Below, piece after piece: positions 54,193 through 63,485 of a DNA stretch of 64,000 nucleotides. The stretch spans positions 4,092,001 through 4,156,000 of the forward strand of contig NZ_CP019343.1 in NCBI RefSeq assembly GCF_002117105.1. Direction: 5' to 3'. A program made the position numbers and the translations under genes. The DNA is from Oceanicoccus sagamiensis (GTDB lineage Bacteria > Pseudomonadota > Gammaproteobacteria > Pseudomonadales > Dasaniaceae). A model generated the notes under the pieces. The model had not been told where the DNA came from and did not search any database. It was given only the letters and a program-made list of their open reading frames with translations. Position 1 is the first letter of the stretch; each line of letters begins with the position of its first letter.

Positions 54193-54514
54193 TATTTCTC
54201 CTTTGATAGTCATGCCAACGGGCTTTAGCTTTTTTGATATCTTGACTTTGCGACGATTTATCACCGCCGCACAATAATAAATAGACCAAGCGACCTTGCT
54301 TGCCAAAATAGATACGGTAGCCCGGGCCATAGTGAATACGTAACTCACTAAGCCCCTCACCAATGGGCTCAACATCAGCAAACAGACCCAATTCCATTTT
54401 ATCAACCTGTAAGATAATTTTAGCCTTGGCTCTGGGGTCCCTCAGGTGTTTTAGCCAGCGGGCATAAGGGCTGCGGCCAAAGATATCTCTATATTCATAG
54501 ACAGTGCATTTCAT
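54173..54514 (-). CDS. Toxin of a HigB/RelE-like type II module (Gp49/COG3657 family)
   Basis: The 113-aa basic protein starts MKCTVYEYRDIFGRSPYARW (ATG at 54514, GGAG upstream; the open frame runs back to 54559) and contains VEPIGEGLSELRIHYGPGYRIYF, the RelE/ParE-superfamily core with conserved Arg and Tyr. Such toxins cleave mRNA on ribosomes. The small two-gene module lies between the terminator of the receptor gene and the formate dehydrogenase operon. Confidence 0.85.
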   Translation of the reverse strand: MKCTVYEYRDIFGRSPYARWLKHLRDPRAKAKIILQVDKMELGLFADVEPIGEGLSELRIHYGPGYRIYFGKQGRLVYLLLCGGDKSSQSQDIKKAKARWHDYQRRNNDGDYY

Positions 54515-54663
54515 AGTAAGCACTCCCCGGAATTGTATCCCAAAAGATACAGATTGCAACAGGCAATACCTATATTTTTAACAACAGAGATTAAGTGAAA
54601 TAACGACATAGATAACTCCTTTTATTGAGAGGCAACACATCCTGCGTGCCTTTACACCATACC

Positions 54664-54679
54664 GAGCCAGAACTGGCTC
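54664..54679 (-). other. Stem-loop after the formate dehydrogenase operon
   Basis: GAGCCAG-AA-CTGGCTC, a perfect 7-bp stem 10 bases past the fdsD stop. No T tract follows on the minus strand, so it is a weak terminator candidate or an mRNA 3' structure. Confidence 0.4.
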
Positions 54680-54688
54680 AAGAGAAGA

Positions 54689-54904
54689 TTAATTCAATAA
54701 TCGCACCGCAGCAATAGCCGCGGGCTGCAACTGATCACCACCTTGTTCAACATAGCTGATAATTTGCTGCTTCATGGACTTAGCCCAAAACCTGCGAATA
54801 TGATCCGCCACTTTTTCACTGGCCACCGTATCATTTTCACCAATAGCAATATTACTGGCGATTTGATTGATCATTTTAATCAGGTGATCTAACTCTGAAG
54901 ACAT
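54689..54904 (-). CDS. fdsD: Formate dehydrogenase delta subunit
   Basis: The 71-aa helical protein (LDHLIKMINQIASNIAIGEN, VADHIRRFWAKSMKQQI) matches FdsD, a small subunit found at the end of fds operons and needed for a fully active enzyme in related systems. It follows fdhD by 8 bases. It has no cofactor motif of its own. Confidence 0.88.
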   Translation of the reverse strand: MSSELDHLIKMINQIASNIAIGENDTVASEKVADHIRRFWAKSMKQQIISYVEQGGDQLQPAAIAAVRLLN

Positions 54905-54912
54905 AATAAAAC

Positions 54913-55743
54913 TCAGTTAACTCGCTGTTTATGACTGTAAACTACATGCCGCCCTTCTCGGGAAAAACCGATTAAGGTAATACCCGCCTGCTCAGCCATA
55001 GTAATCGCCAATGAGGTAGGCGCCGAAACCGCAACCACCATAGCGATACCTGCTTTGGCCGCCTTTTGAATAATCTCATAACTGGCGCGACTGGAGATTA
55101 CTAAAAAACCCGGCTGTTGAAAAACCGTGGTCTGATACAGGCTACCAATTAATTTATCCAGAGCATTATGACGCCCAACATCCTCACAAGCACCGATCAC
55201 TTCACCCTGACTGTCACACCAGACTGCACCATGGACGGCCCCGGTTAAAGCTTGCAAAGGCTGGTGCTGCTCAAGTGCAACTGAAGCGTCATCAATCACC
55301 TGATGCTCAATGGTAAAGCAGGCTGTATTCACTGCAAACGCTGACTGCAACTGTTGCAAAGATTCTGCACCGCAAATACCACAACCGGTGCGACCTGCCA
55401 GATGCCGACGCTTATGTTTCAGCGCCATAAAACGTTGACTGGAAACCTCAATGGCCAACTCAATACCATCGTCCCGATGGTTAACTTCAATGCCATAAAT
55501 CTCATCGAGCTTATCCACCACGCCTTCGGTCAAACTAAAACCTTTGGCAAAGGCGGATAAATCACTGGGGCTGGCCATCATTACCGCATGGGAGACCCCG
55601 TTATAAACCAACGCCACCGCCACCTCTTCAGCCACCGCATCACGGGACTGGCTTAAGGTATTGCCAAACCACTGGTCCACCGTATGCTCACGGGCACCTA
55701 CTACCGGATGATTATCAGCGTTTTTTTTCTGGCCGCCGGTCAT
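54913..55743 (-). CDS. fdhD: Formate dehydrogenase accessory sulfurtransferase
   Basis: FdhD (FdsC) delivers sulfur from IscS to the molybdenum centre of formate dehydrogenase. The 276-aa protein carries the key Cys121-x-x-Cys124 pair (RTGCGICGAESL) and the conserved EDVGRHNALDKLIG and SRASYEIIQKAAKAGI motifs. It starts inside the stop of fdsA (ATGA), so the dedicated maturation factor is translationally coupled to its client. Confidence 0.95.
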   Translation of the reverse strand: MTGGQKKNADNHPVVGAREHTVDQWFGNTLSQSRDAVAEEVAVALVYNGVSHAVMMASPSDLSAFAKGFSLTEGVVDKLDEIYGIEVNHRDDGIELAIEVSSQRFMALKHKRRHLAGRTGCGICGAESLQQLQSAFAVNTACFTIEHQVIDDASVALEQHQPLQALTGAVHGAVWCDSQGEVIGACEDVGRHNALDKLIGSLYQTTVFQQPGFLVISSRASYEIIQKAAKAGIAMVVAVSAPTSLAITMAEQAGITLIGFSREGRHVVYSHKQRVN

Positions 55744-58622
55744 GATTCTTTACTCTGCTCCAAAAAATCAACCTGCTGTTCGGTAAAGGCCTGGAAGCCC
55801 GTCTGCCATGACGAGACCTCTGCCACTTTACTGATTTGCACAGCGGTGACTTTATACTCCGGACAATTGGTCGCCCAATCAGAATTATCAGTGGTTACTA
55901 CATTGGCACCACTCTCAGGGTGGTGGAACGTGGTATAGACCACACCGGGTTGCACCCGGTCAGTAATGGTTGCGGTTAGTACCGTTTGCCCGGCACGACT
56001 TTTTACCTCCACCGTATCACCTTCAGTAATACCGCGATCCTCGGCATCGTGGGGATGAATTTCCAGGCGATCCTTTTCATGCCAGTCGACATTGGCGGTG
56101 CGACGGGTTTGCGCACCAACATTGTACTGCGACAAAATCCGCCCCGTAGTGAGAATAAATGGAAAACGTTTATTCACCTTCTCATCCGTTGCCACATATT
56201 CAGTAATCGCAAAAAAACCTTTGCCACGTACAAACTGGTCGGTATGCATAATCGGCGTACCGTTTGGCGTCTCATCATTACAGGGCCATTGCAAAGACCC
56301 CTCTTCTTCTAAACGCTGATAACTGACGCCACTAAAGGTAGGCGTTAGCGCTGCAATCTCATCCATAATTTCAGAGGGGTGCTGATAATCCATGTCATAA
56401 CCCAAGGCCTTGGATAAAGCGATAGTACCCTCCCAATCCGCTTTACCGCCCAGCGGTGCCATCACTTTACGCACGGGTGATATTCGGCGCTCTGCATTGG
56501 TAAAGGTGCCATCTTTTTCCAAGAAGGAGGCGCCCGGTAAAAACACATGGGCAAATTTTGCCGTTTCGTTTAAAAATATATCCTGCACAATCAAACACTC
56601 CAGATTGCGCAACGCTGCTTCAACATGATGGGTATTAGGGTCAGACTGGGCAATATCTTCGCCCTGACAGTAAAGCCCTTTATAAGTACCCGCAACAGCA
56701 GAGTCCAGCATATTGGGGATACGCAAACCGGGTTCATCCTGAATCGTAACACCCCAGGCCTGCTCAAACTGATGGCGCACAGTGGCATCGGCAACATGGC
56801 GGTAACCGGGTAACTCATGGGGAAAAGACCCCATATCGCAGGAGCCCTGCACATTATTTTGGCCCCGCAGAGGATTAACCCCAACACCTTCACGCCCAAC
56901 ATTGCCGGTTAACATCGCAAGGTTAGCAATACCCATAACCATGGTTGAACCCTGACTATGCTCTGTTACACCCAAACCATAATAAATCGCACCGTTCTCT
57001 GCGTTGGCATAATCTCTGGCGGCAGCCCTTAAAGTCTCGGCATCAATACCGGTAACCGAGGCCATCGCTTCTGGTGAGTTGCGCTGCTCGGTGATAAAGC
57101 TTTTCCATTGCTGGAAAGCCGGCTCTTCACAGCGCTCAGCAATAAAATCATCGGCCGCCAAACCTTCAGTCACAATCACATGCGCCATGGAATTAATAAA
57201 GGCGACATTGGTACCCGGCATTAACATTAAATGCTGACCACCAGGAATATGCGGGCTATTTAATAAATCGATACGGCGAGGGTCCGCCACAATTAATTGC
57301 GCCCCTTCGCGTAAACGTTTTTTCAAACGCGAGGCAAAAACCGGATGAGCATCCGTTGGGTTGGCACCGATGACCATCACGACATCAGCTTTTTCTACCG
57401 AGTCAAAGGTTTGTGTTCCCGCTGATTCACCCAGGGTGGTTTTTAAGCCATAGCCGGTTGGCGAATGACAGACCCGCGCACAGGTATCCACATTATTATT
57501 ACCAAAAGCGGCACGTACTAATTTTTGTACCAGATAGGTTTCTTCGTTAGTACAACGAGACGAAGTAATGCCGCCAACACTGTCTTGACCATATTGCTGC
57601 TGAATATCCTTAATCCGTTTAGCGGCAAAGTTTACCGCCTCATCCCAGGATACCTGCTGCCAAGGTTCGTCAATGCTATTGCGAATCATCGGCTCGGTAA
57701 CACGGTCTTTATGGTTGGCATAGCCAAAGGCAAAGCGGCCTTTCACACAGGAGTGACCCCGATTGGCTTCACCGCCTTTATAAGGCACCATGCGCACCAC
57801 CTGGTCGCCTTTGACCTCTGCTTTAAAGGCACAGCCCACCCCACAATAAGCACAGGTCGTGACCACACTATTTTCTGGCTGGCCATGATCAACAACGGAC
57901 TTTTCCATCAGTGTTGAAGTCGGGCAAGCCTGTACACAGGCACCACAGGAAACACATTCAGAATCCATAAAGGCTTCGTCCTGCCCCGCCGCCACTTTAG
58001 AATCAAAACCACGGCCATCGATGGTTAAGGCAAAAGTCCCCTGCACCTCTTCACAGGCCCGAACACAACGGGAGCAGACAATGCACTTGCTGGCATCAAA
58101 GGTAAAATACGGGTTGCTGGTATCTTTTTCTGCGGCTAAATGATTTTCACCCTCAAAGCCATAACGGACTTCTCGCAAGCCCACTTCGCCAGCCACATCT
58201 TGTAATTCACAATCACCATTGGCGGGACAGGTTAAACAGTCCAGCGGATGATCTGAAATATAAAGCTCCATCACGTTGCGACGCAGTTTGGCGATTTTTT
58301 GATTTTGTGTGCTAACGACTAAACCTTCTTCTACCGGCGTGGTACAGGAAGCAGGAAAACCTTTACGGCCCTCTATTTCAACCAAACAAACACGACAGGA
58401 GCCAAATGCTTCAACAGAATCGGTGGCACACAGTTTGGGGATACGAATATCGGACAAGGCTGCGGCACGCATAATCGAAGTACCCGCAGGCACCACCACT
58501 TCGCGACCATCTATCAGCAAGCTCACTAACGCTTCGGCTTGTTCGCCGTTCGGGATAACAGAAGGAGTACCATAATCTGTATTCGGATCAATATCAGTTT
58601 CAGGATTAAAGTATTGCAACAT
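55740..58622 (-). CDS. fdsA: NAD-dependent formate dehydrogenase catalytic alpha subunit
   Basis: The 960-aa molybdoenzyme carries an N-terminal [2Fe-2S] ferredoxin domain (Cys65, 76, 79, 93), a NuoG-like His125/Cys129/132/138 cluster, two [4Fe-4S] sites (Cys180/183/186/190 and 223/226/229/233), a proximal [4Fe-4S] (Cys257/260/264/292) and the bis-MGD domain with the metal ligand Cys385 beside His386 (CARVCHSPTGYGL). The ligand is Cys, not selenocysteine. It oxidises formate to CO2 and passes electrons to FdsB/FdsG and NAD+ in the cytoplasm. Length matches Rhodobacter/Cupriavidus FdsA. Confidence 0.96.
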   Translation of the reverse strand: MLQYFNPETDIDPNTDYGTPSVIPNGEQAEALVSLLIDGREVVVPAGTSIMRAAALSDIRIPKLCATDSVEAFGSCRVCLVEIEGRKGFPASCTTPVEEGLVVSTQNQKIAKLRRNVMELYISDHPLDCLTCPANGDCELQDVAGEVGLREVRYGFEGENHLAAEKDTSNPYFTFDASKCIVCSRCVRACEEVQGTFALTIDGRGFDSKVAAGQDEAFMDSECVSCGACVQACPTSTLMEKSVVDHGQPENSVVTTCAYCGVGCAFKAEVKGDQVVRMVPYKGGEANRGHSCVKGRFAFGYANHKDRVTEPMIRNSIDEPWQQVSWDEAVNFAAKRIKDIQQQYGQDSVGGITSSRCTNEETYLVQKLVRAAFGNNNVDTCARVCHSPTGYGLKTTLGESAGTQTFDSVEKADVVMVIGANPTDAHPVFASRLKKRLREGAQLIVADPRRIDLLNSPHIPGGQHLMLMPGTNVAFINSMAHVIVTEGLAADDFIAERCEEPAFQQWKSFITEQRNSPEAMASVTGIDAETLRAAARDYANAENGAIYYGLGVTEHSQGSTMVMGIANLAMLTGNVGREGVGVNPLRGQNNVQGSCDMGSFPHELPGYRHVADATVRHQFEQAWGVTIQDEPGLRIPNMLDSAVAGTYKGLYCQGEDIAQSDPNTHHVEAALRNLECLIVQDIFLNETAKFAHVFLPGASFLEKDGTFTNAERRISPVRKVMAPLGGKADWEGTIALSKALGYDMDYQHPSEIMDEIAALTPTFSGVSYQRLEEEGSLQWPCNDETPNGTPIMHTDQFVRGKGFFAITEYVATDEKVNKRFPFILTTGRILSQYNVGAQTRRTANVDWHEKDRLEIHPHDAEDRGITEGDTVEVKSRAGQTVLTATITDRVQPGVVYTTFHHPESGANVVTTDNSDWATNCPEYKVTAVQISKVAEVSSWQTGFQAFTEQQVDFLEQSKES

Positions 58623-58625
58623 TAT

Positions 58626-60185
58626 TTAGACCTCTTCCTGAACGGTAAAATCGTTTGGAAAATGCTGTAGCGCACTCATCACCGGAAATGGCGTCATCCC
58701 GCCCATGGCGCAGAGTGAGCCATTGATCATGGTGTCACAGAGATCCGTCAGCAATTCGATATTGTTTTCTTTTTCATCGCCGTTGCGGATTTTATCAATC
58801 ACTTCAACACCGCGGGTTGAGCCAATACGGCAAGGGGTACATTTACCACAGGACTCTATCGCACAGAACTCCATCGAGAATCTGGCCTGTTCACCCATAT
58901 CAACGCTCTCGTCAAACACCACAACACCACCGTGCCCAAGTACTGCATTAATACCGGCAAAGGCTTCGTAATCCAGCGGCGTCTGCCATTGACTCTCGGG
59001 GAGATAAGCGCCTAAGGGGCCACCGACCTGCACCGCTTTAATGGGCCTGCCACTGCGTGTACCGCCACCAAAATCATTAAGCAGCGTAGATAAACCTGGG
59101 CCAAACGCCAATTCAACCAAACCGGGCCGCTGAATATTGCCAGCCAACTGAAACGGTAATGTACCCAGTGAGCGACCTACCCCGATAGTTTTATAATGTT
59201 CTGCTCCCCTGGCTAAAATAATCGGCACGGTGGCCAGAGAAATCACATTATTAATCACCGTAGGCTTGCCAAATAAACCGGTAATCGCCGGTAATGGCGG
59301 CTTGGCACGAACCATACCGCGCTTGCCTTCCAGACTTTCCAATAAAGCGGTTTCTTCACCACAGATATAGGCACCGGCACCCAGTCTCACTTCAAGGTGA
59401 AAGCTTTTTCCACTGCCGCGGATATTATCACCCAGATACTGGTTGGCTTCGGCGATGGCCAGCGCCTGCTGTAACACCTCATCAGCCAGACGGTATTCTT
59501 CGCGCAAATAGATATAACCTTTATTGGCGCCCACCGCCAAACCGGCAATGGTCATGCCTTCAATTAAGGTAAAGGGATCACTTTCCATTAACATCCGGTC
59601 AGCATAGGTACCGGAGTCGCCTTCATCGGCATTGCACACAATATATTTTTGTTCGGCTTGCGTATTCAGTACAGTCTGCCATTTAATCCCCGCCGGAAAA
59701 GCCGCGCCGCCGCGACCCCGTAACCCCGAATCGGCAACAGTAGTAACAATAGCTTGAGCGGATAAACCCAACGCATTATGTAAACCATCAAAACCACCGT
59801 TAGCGCAATACTCATCGAGTGAAAGCGGATCAATCACTCCAACACGGGAAAAGGTTAAACGCTGTTGGTTTTTTAAATACTCTATCTCTTCAGTTAAGCC
59901 TAAATATAAGGGGTGATCACTGTTGCCTGACCAGCATCCCCCATCCATTAAACTTTCAACATCATCGACAGTGACAGGCCCATAGGCCACACGCCCCTGC
60001 TCTGTTGCCACTTCAATCATGGGCTCTAACCAGTACAGGCCGCGGGAGCCATTACGCGTAATATGCAGGGGCAATGTATTATCTTCAGCGTAGTGACTGA
60101 TCGCCTCCGCCACTTTATCAGCGCCTAACGATAAAGCCGTTGTGTCACGGGGGATATACATTTTAGGGGTGGCAACAGCACTCAT
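58626..60185 (-). CDS. fdsB: NAD-dependent formate dehydrogenase beta subunit (NuoF-like)
   Basis: The 519-aa protein contains an N-terminal thioredoxin-like region, the NADH/FMN-binding GLRGRGGAAFPAGIKWQ, CNADEGDSGTYADR and GAGAYICGEETALLESLEG motifs of NuoF, and the [4Fe-4S] motif ESCGKCTPCRIGSTRG. It reduces NAD+ with electrons from FdsA. Its start overlaps the fdsG stop (ATGA), and it ends 3 bases before fdsA. Confidence 0.95.
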   Translation of the reverse strand: MSAVATPKMYIPRDTTALSLGADKVAEAISHYAEDNTLPLHITRNGSRGLYWLEPMIEVATEQGRVAYGPVTVDDVESLMDGGCWSGNSDHPLYLGLTEEIEYLKNQQRLTFSRVGVIDPLSLDEYCANGGFDGLHNALGLSAQAIVTTVADSGLRGRGGAAFPAGIKWQTVLNTQAEQKYIVCNADEGDSGTYADRMLMESDPFTLIEGMTIAGLAVGANKGYIYLREEYRLADEVLQQALAIAEANQYLGDNIRGSGKSFHLEVRLGAGAYICGEETALLESLEGKRGMVRAKPPLPAITGLFGKPTVINNVISLATVPIILARGAEHYKTIGVGRSLGTLPFQLAGNIQRPGLVELAFGPGLSTLLNDFGGGTRSGRPIKAVQVGGPLGAYLPESQWQTPLDYEAFAGINAVLGHGGVVVFDESVDMGEQARFSMEFCAIESCGKCTPCRIGSTRGVEVIDKIRNGDEKENNIELLTDLCDTMINGSLCAMGGMTPFPVMSALQHFPNDFTVQEEV

Positions 60186-60688
60186 TGGACAGCCACCTTT
60201 TGTGTGGTTAATTCGCTCAGCAATTGCTCAAATTTCTTGTTATCCATATTACCGATCACATCCTGCCCCACCCTGACAGAAGGTGAGCAGGCGCAATTAC
60301 CGAGACAATAAACCGGCTCCAGAGTAATTTCGCCATCGGCGGTGGTTTGGTGGTAATCAATCTTTAGGCTGGCTTTGGCGTAGGATTCCAGCGCTCGGCT
60401 TCCCATCGCCTGACAGGACTCAGCGCGGCAAATCTGCACCACATGATTGCCCGCAGGTGCAGAGCGAAAGTAGTGATAAAAACTCACCACACCATGTACC
60501 TCGGCCCGGGACAGATGCAACGCTTCGGCTATCAGTGGCAGAGAGTCGGGGGGGATATAACCGAGCTTATCCTGAATGGCATGTAGAATCGGCAGGAGCG
60601 CACCCGGTTTATGCTGGTATTGCGTGACAATTGAACGAATCTCACCAGAATCCAGCGCTGCATTATTTTCGAGCATCGTAGTAACCAC
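60182..60688 (-). CDS. fdsG: NAD-dependent formate dehydrogenase gamma subunit (NuoE-like)
   Basis: The 168-aa NuoE-like protein has the thioredoxin-fold [2Fe-2S] ligands in CRAESCQAMG and CLGNCACSP. It forms the diaphorase part with FdsB. The frame opens with a GTG at 60688; an ATG four codons in (60676) is an alternative, with no strong ribosome site for either. It is the first gene of the five-gene fds operon. Confidence 0.93.
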   Translation of the reverse strand: MVTTMLENNAALDSGEIRSIVTQYQHKPGALLPILHAIQDKLGYIPPDSLPLIAEALHLSRAEVHGVVSFYHYFRSAPAGNHVVQICRAESCQAMGSRALESYAKASLKIDYHQTTADGEITLEPVYCLGNCACSPSVRVGQDVIGNMDNKKFEQLLSELTTQKVAVQ

Positions 60689-60717
60689 AGTTAAAGCATA
60701 TTGATTTTTATGGCACC

Positions 60718-60746
60718 AGTATAGCGCCTTAGACTATAGCTATCTA
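60718..60746 (-). promoter_or_regulatory. Possible promoter of the fds operon
   Basis: On the minus strand TAGATA, 17 bases, TATACT, with the -10 box at 60718-60723. The -35 match is weak and the leader would be short (about 25 bases). Confidence 0.3.
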
Positions 60747-60875
60747 ATCAAAACGCGGGCTTTTGGCACCACGATTAATTTGCAAAATAACTGGCATTAT
60801 CAGCAACTTAGACGACAATTATCACTATCAACAATAAACAAACCACCCTCCCTATAGGAAAGCGCATTTCCAGGC

Positions 60876-61733
60876 ATGAAAATACCCCATCAAATCCAGC
60901 CTCTTTATGACGACGGCGTCATTGATGAAGTCCTTCGGCAGCTAATGAGCGGCAAAGAAGCCACCGTTTATGTGGTGCGCTGTGGCAAAAATATTCGCTG
61001 CGCCAAAGTCTACAAAGAAGCGGCCAAGCGCAGCTTTAAGCAAGCGGTGACCTATCAAGAGGGCCGCAAGGTCCGCAATAGCCGCCGCGCCCGCGCCATG
61101 GAAAAAGGCTCCAAATTTGGCCGCAAACAACAGGAAGAAGTCTGGCAAAACGCCGAAGTCGATGCCCTTTATCGTCTGGAGCGAGCTGGGGTAAGAGTAC
61201 CGCAACCCTATGGTTGCTTTGATGGCGTACTGCTAATGGAGTTGGTCACCGACGATGACGGTACAGTGGCTCCCCGCCTTAACGATGTGGCTATGCCGCA
61301 AGAACAGGCTCTGGAAGACCATGCGGTGATGATGGAATATGTTAAACGTATGCTCTGTGCCGGTATTGTCCACGGCGACCTGTCTGAATTTAATGTGTTG
61401 GTGGATAATGAAGGACCGGTCATTATCGATCTGCCACAGGCTGTGGATGCTGCTGCCAATAATCATGCCGAGGCAATGCTGACCCGTGATGTTAACAATA
61501 TGCGCAGCTATTACGGCCAGTTTGCCCCCGAATTACTCAATACTGACTATGCCAGAGAAATATGGGCGCTCTACGAAGACGGCCAATTAAAGCCTGATAC
61601 CCCGTTAACGGGCCTGTTTAAAGATGATGCTGAAGATGCCGATGTGGACGGTGTTTTGGCTGAAATTAAGGCGGCTTGGGCGGAGGAACAGGAGCGATTA
61701 GAGCGCATTGACGCCGCTGGGGCTGACGACTGA
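60876..61733 (+). CDS. RIO1-family protein kinase
   Basis: The 285-aa protein is a RIO-type atypical kinase: SGKEATVYVVRCG loop, AKVYKEAAKRSFKQAVTYQE with the ATP lysine, HGDLSEFNVLV with the catalytic Asp, and IIDLPQAVD as metal-binding loop. The basic stretch RKVRNSRRARAMEKG between lobes is typical. RIO1 in archaea and eukaryotes acts in ribosome maturation; its bacterial role is poorly known. It is followed by ybiT, a ribosome-associated ABC-F protein, which is suggestive of a translation link (inference). Confidence 0.92.
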   Translation: MKIPHQIQPLYDDGVIDEVLRQLMSGKEATVYVVRCGKNIRCAKVYKEAAKRSFKQAVTYQEGRKVRNSRRARAMEKGSKFGRKQQEEVWQNAEVDALYRLERAGVRVPQPYGCFDGVLLMELVTDDDGTVAPRLNDVAMPQEQALEDHAVMMEYVKRMLCAGIVHGDLSEFNVLVDNEGPVIIDLPQAVDAAANNHAEAMLTRDVNNMRSYYGQFAPELLNTDYAREIWALYEDGQLKPDTPLTGLFKDDAEDADVDGVLAEIKAAWAEEQERLERIDAAGADD

Positions 61734-61773
61734 TTATTCGCCCCTGTTTTGTGCAAATTTCAGTCAATTCCAC

Positions 61774-61802
61774 TCGACGAATCGCTTACAAATCTCTATA
61801 GT
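61774..61802 (+). promoter_or_regulatory. Putative ybiT promoter
   Basis: TCGACG (61774-61779), 17 bases, TATAGT (61797-61802), lying 70 bases before the ybiT start. Confidence 0.45.
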
Positions 61803-61816
61803 ACGCCCGCCTTGAT

Positions 61817-61839
61817 AGCAGTCGTATCCGACGACTGCT
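61817..61839 (+). promoter_or_regulatory. 5'-leader hairpin of ybiT
   Basis: AGCAGTCGT pairs perfectly with ACGACTGCT across loop ATCCG. With the predicted promoter the hairpin would sit near the very 5' end of the transcript. No T tract follows, so it is not a simple terminator. Confidence 0.5.
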
Positions 61840-61871
61840 GCTGTACTCATTGTTAATTCAGGACGGCCCCT

Positions 61872-63482
61872 TTGATCTCTACTGCTAATATCACCATGCA
61901 ATTTGGCGCCAAGCCGCTGTTTGAAGATATCTCCGTTAAATTTAGTGACGGCAACCGCTATGGCCTGATTGGCGCTAACGGTTGTGGTAAATCCACCTTT
62001 ATGAAAATCCTTGATGGCAGCCTGGCTCCCAGCATGGGCAATGTCACCGTTACCCCTAATGAGCGTATTGGCAAACTCTCACAAGACCAGTTTGCCTTTG
62101 AAGAATATAGCGTGGTGGATACGGTGATTATGGGCCATACCGAATTATGGAACATTAAAAAAGAACGGGACCGTATTTACTCGCTGCCGGAAATGAGTGA
62201 AGAAGATGGTATGAAGGCCGCTGAACTGGAAACCCTGTTTGCAGAAATGGATGGCTATAGTGCGGAAAGCCGCGCCAGTGAAATTTTAGCCGGAGCGGGT
62301 ATTGAACAGGAACTCCACTACGGCCCTATGAGTGAAGTTGCGCCCGGCTGGAAGCTACGGGTATTACTTGCCCAGGCATTATTTTCAGACCCGGATATTT
62401 TGCTATTGGACGAACCCACTAACAACCTGGATATCGATACTATCCGCTGGCTCGAAGAAACCTTAAACGAGCGGAAAAGCACCATGATTATTATTTCCCA
62501 CGACCGCCACTTCCTTAATGCGGTGTGCACCCATATGGCGGATATTGATTATGGCGAACTACGTGTTTACCCTGGCAACTATGATGACTTTATGACGGCC
62601 TCCACCCAGGCTCGTGAGCGGTTGCACAGTGAGAACGCCAAAAAATCTGCCCAGATTGCCGACCTGCAACAATTTGTTAGCCGCTTTTCGGCCAATGCCT
62701 CCAAAGCCAAGCAGGCCACTTCCCGCGCCAAACAACTGGAAAAGATCAAACTGGATGATATTAAACCCTCCAGCCGGGTCACACCTTTTATTCGATTTAA
62801 GCAAGATAAAAAGCTCCATCGCCAGTCATTAGTGCTGGAAAAACTGGGCCATGGCTTTGATAACGAAACCCTGTTTAAAAATGGCCATATTATTTTAGAA
62901 GCCGGTGCACGACTGGCTGTGATCGGTGAAAACGGTGCTGGTAAAACCACCCTGCTTCGCAACCTGATGGGTGAAATCCCTCCCGAACAGGGAAAAATTC
63001 AATGGGCAGAAAATGCCTCTCTCGGTTATTGCCCACAAGATAGCACCACCGATTTTGACTGCGATTTAAATCTGTTTGATTGGATGAGCCAATGGCGCAA
63101 AGCCAGCCACGATGACCAGATAGTGCGCGCCACATTGGGTCGCTTATTATTTTCTGCCGATGACTTTAAAAAGAAAGTAAAAGTCTGTTCCGGTGGTGAG
63201 AAAAATCGCCTGCTATTTGGCAAGCTAATGATGATGGATACCAATGTCTTGTTAATGGACGAACCCACTAACCACCTGGACATGGAATCGATTGAAGCTT
63301 TAAACCTGGCGCTGGAGCACTACGAAGGCACGCTGATCTTTGTTAGCCATGATCGGGAATTTGTTTCATCTCTGGCCACCCGCATTATTGAAATCAAAGA
63401 CCAGCAGCTGATTGATTTTCAGGGGACTTACGAAGAGTACCTGGCCAGTCAGGAGCAAGAAGCACTGGCCGCAGGCCACTAA
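61872..63482 (+). CDS. ybiT: ABC-F family ATPase, YbiT type
   Basis: The 536-aa protein has two ATPase domains without membrane spans: Walker [10 protein letters not shown] at 34-42 and GENGAGKTT near 353, [14 protein letters not shown] and [14 protein letters not shown] as Walker B and D-loop, and the linker in between. The sequence closely follows E. coli YbiT ([20 protein letters not shown] start). ABC-F proteins act on the ribosome and influence translation. The start is a TTG at 61872 with AGGACGG upstream. Confidence 0.95.
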   Translation: MISTANITMQFGAKPLFEDISVKFSDGNRYGLIGANGCGKSTFMKILDGSLAPSMGNVTVTPNERIGKLSQDQFAFEEYSVVDTVIMGHTELWNIKKERDRIYSLPEMSEEDGMKAAELETLFAEMDGYSAESRASEILAGAGIEQELHYGPMSEVAPGWKLRVLLAQALFSDPDILLLDEPTNNLDIDTIRWLEETLNERKSTMIIISHDRHFLNAVCTHMADIDYGELRVYPGNYDDFMTASTQARERLHSENAKKSAQIADLQQFVSRFSANASKAKQATSRAKQLEKIKLDDIKPSSRVTPFIRFKQDKKLHRQSLVLEKLGHGFDNETLFKNGHIILEAGARLAVIGENGAGKTTLLRNLMGEIPPEQGKIQWAENASLGYCPQDSTTDFDCDLNLFDWMSQWRKASHDDQIVRATLGRLLFSADDFKKKVKVCSGGEKNRLLFGKLMMMDTNVLLMDEPTNHLDMESIEALNLALEHYEGTLIFVSHDREFVSSLATRIIEIKDQQLIDFQGTYEEYLASQEQEALAAGH

Positions 63483-63485
63483 ACC

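Noticed and set aside
54193-54405. 168-residue antitoxin with a hydrophobic N-terminus
   Set aside because: The first 71 codons are the toxin gene read in another frame; AAAGGAG precedes the ATG at 54192.
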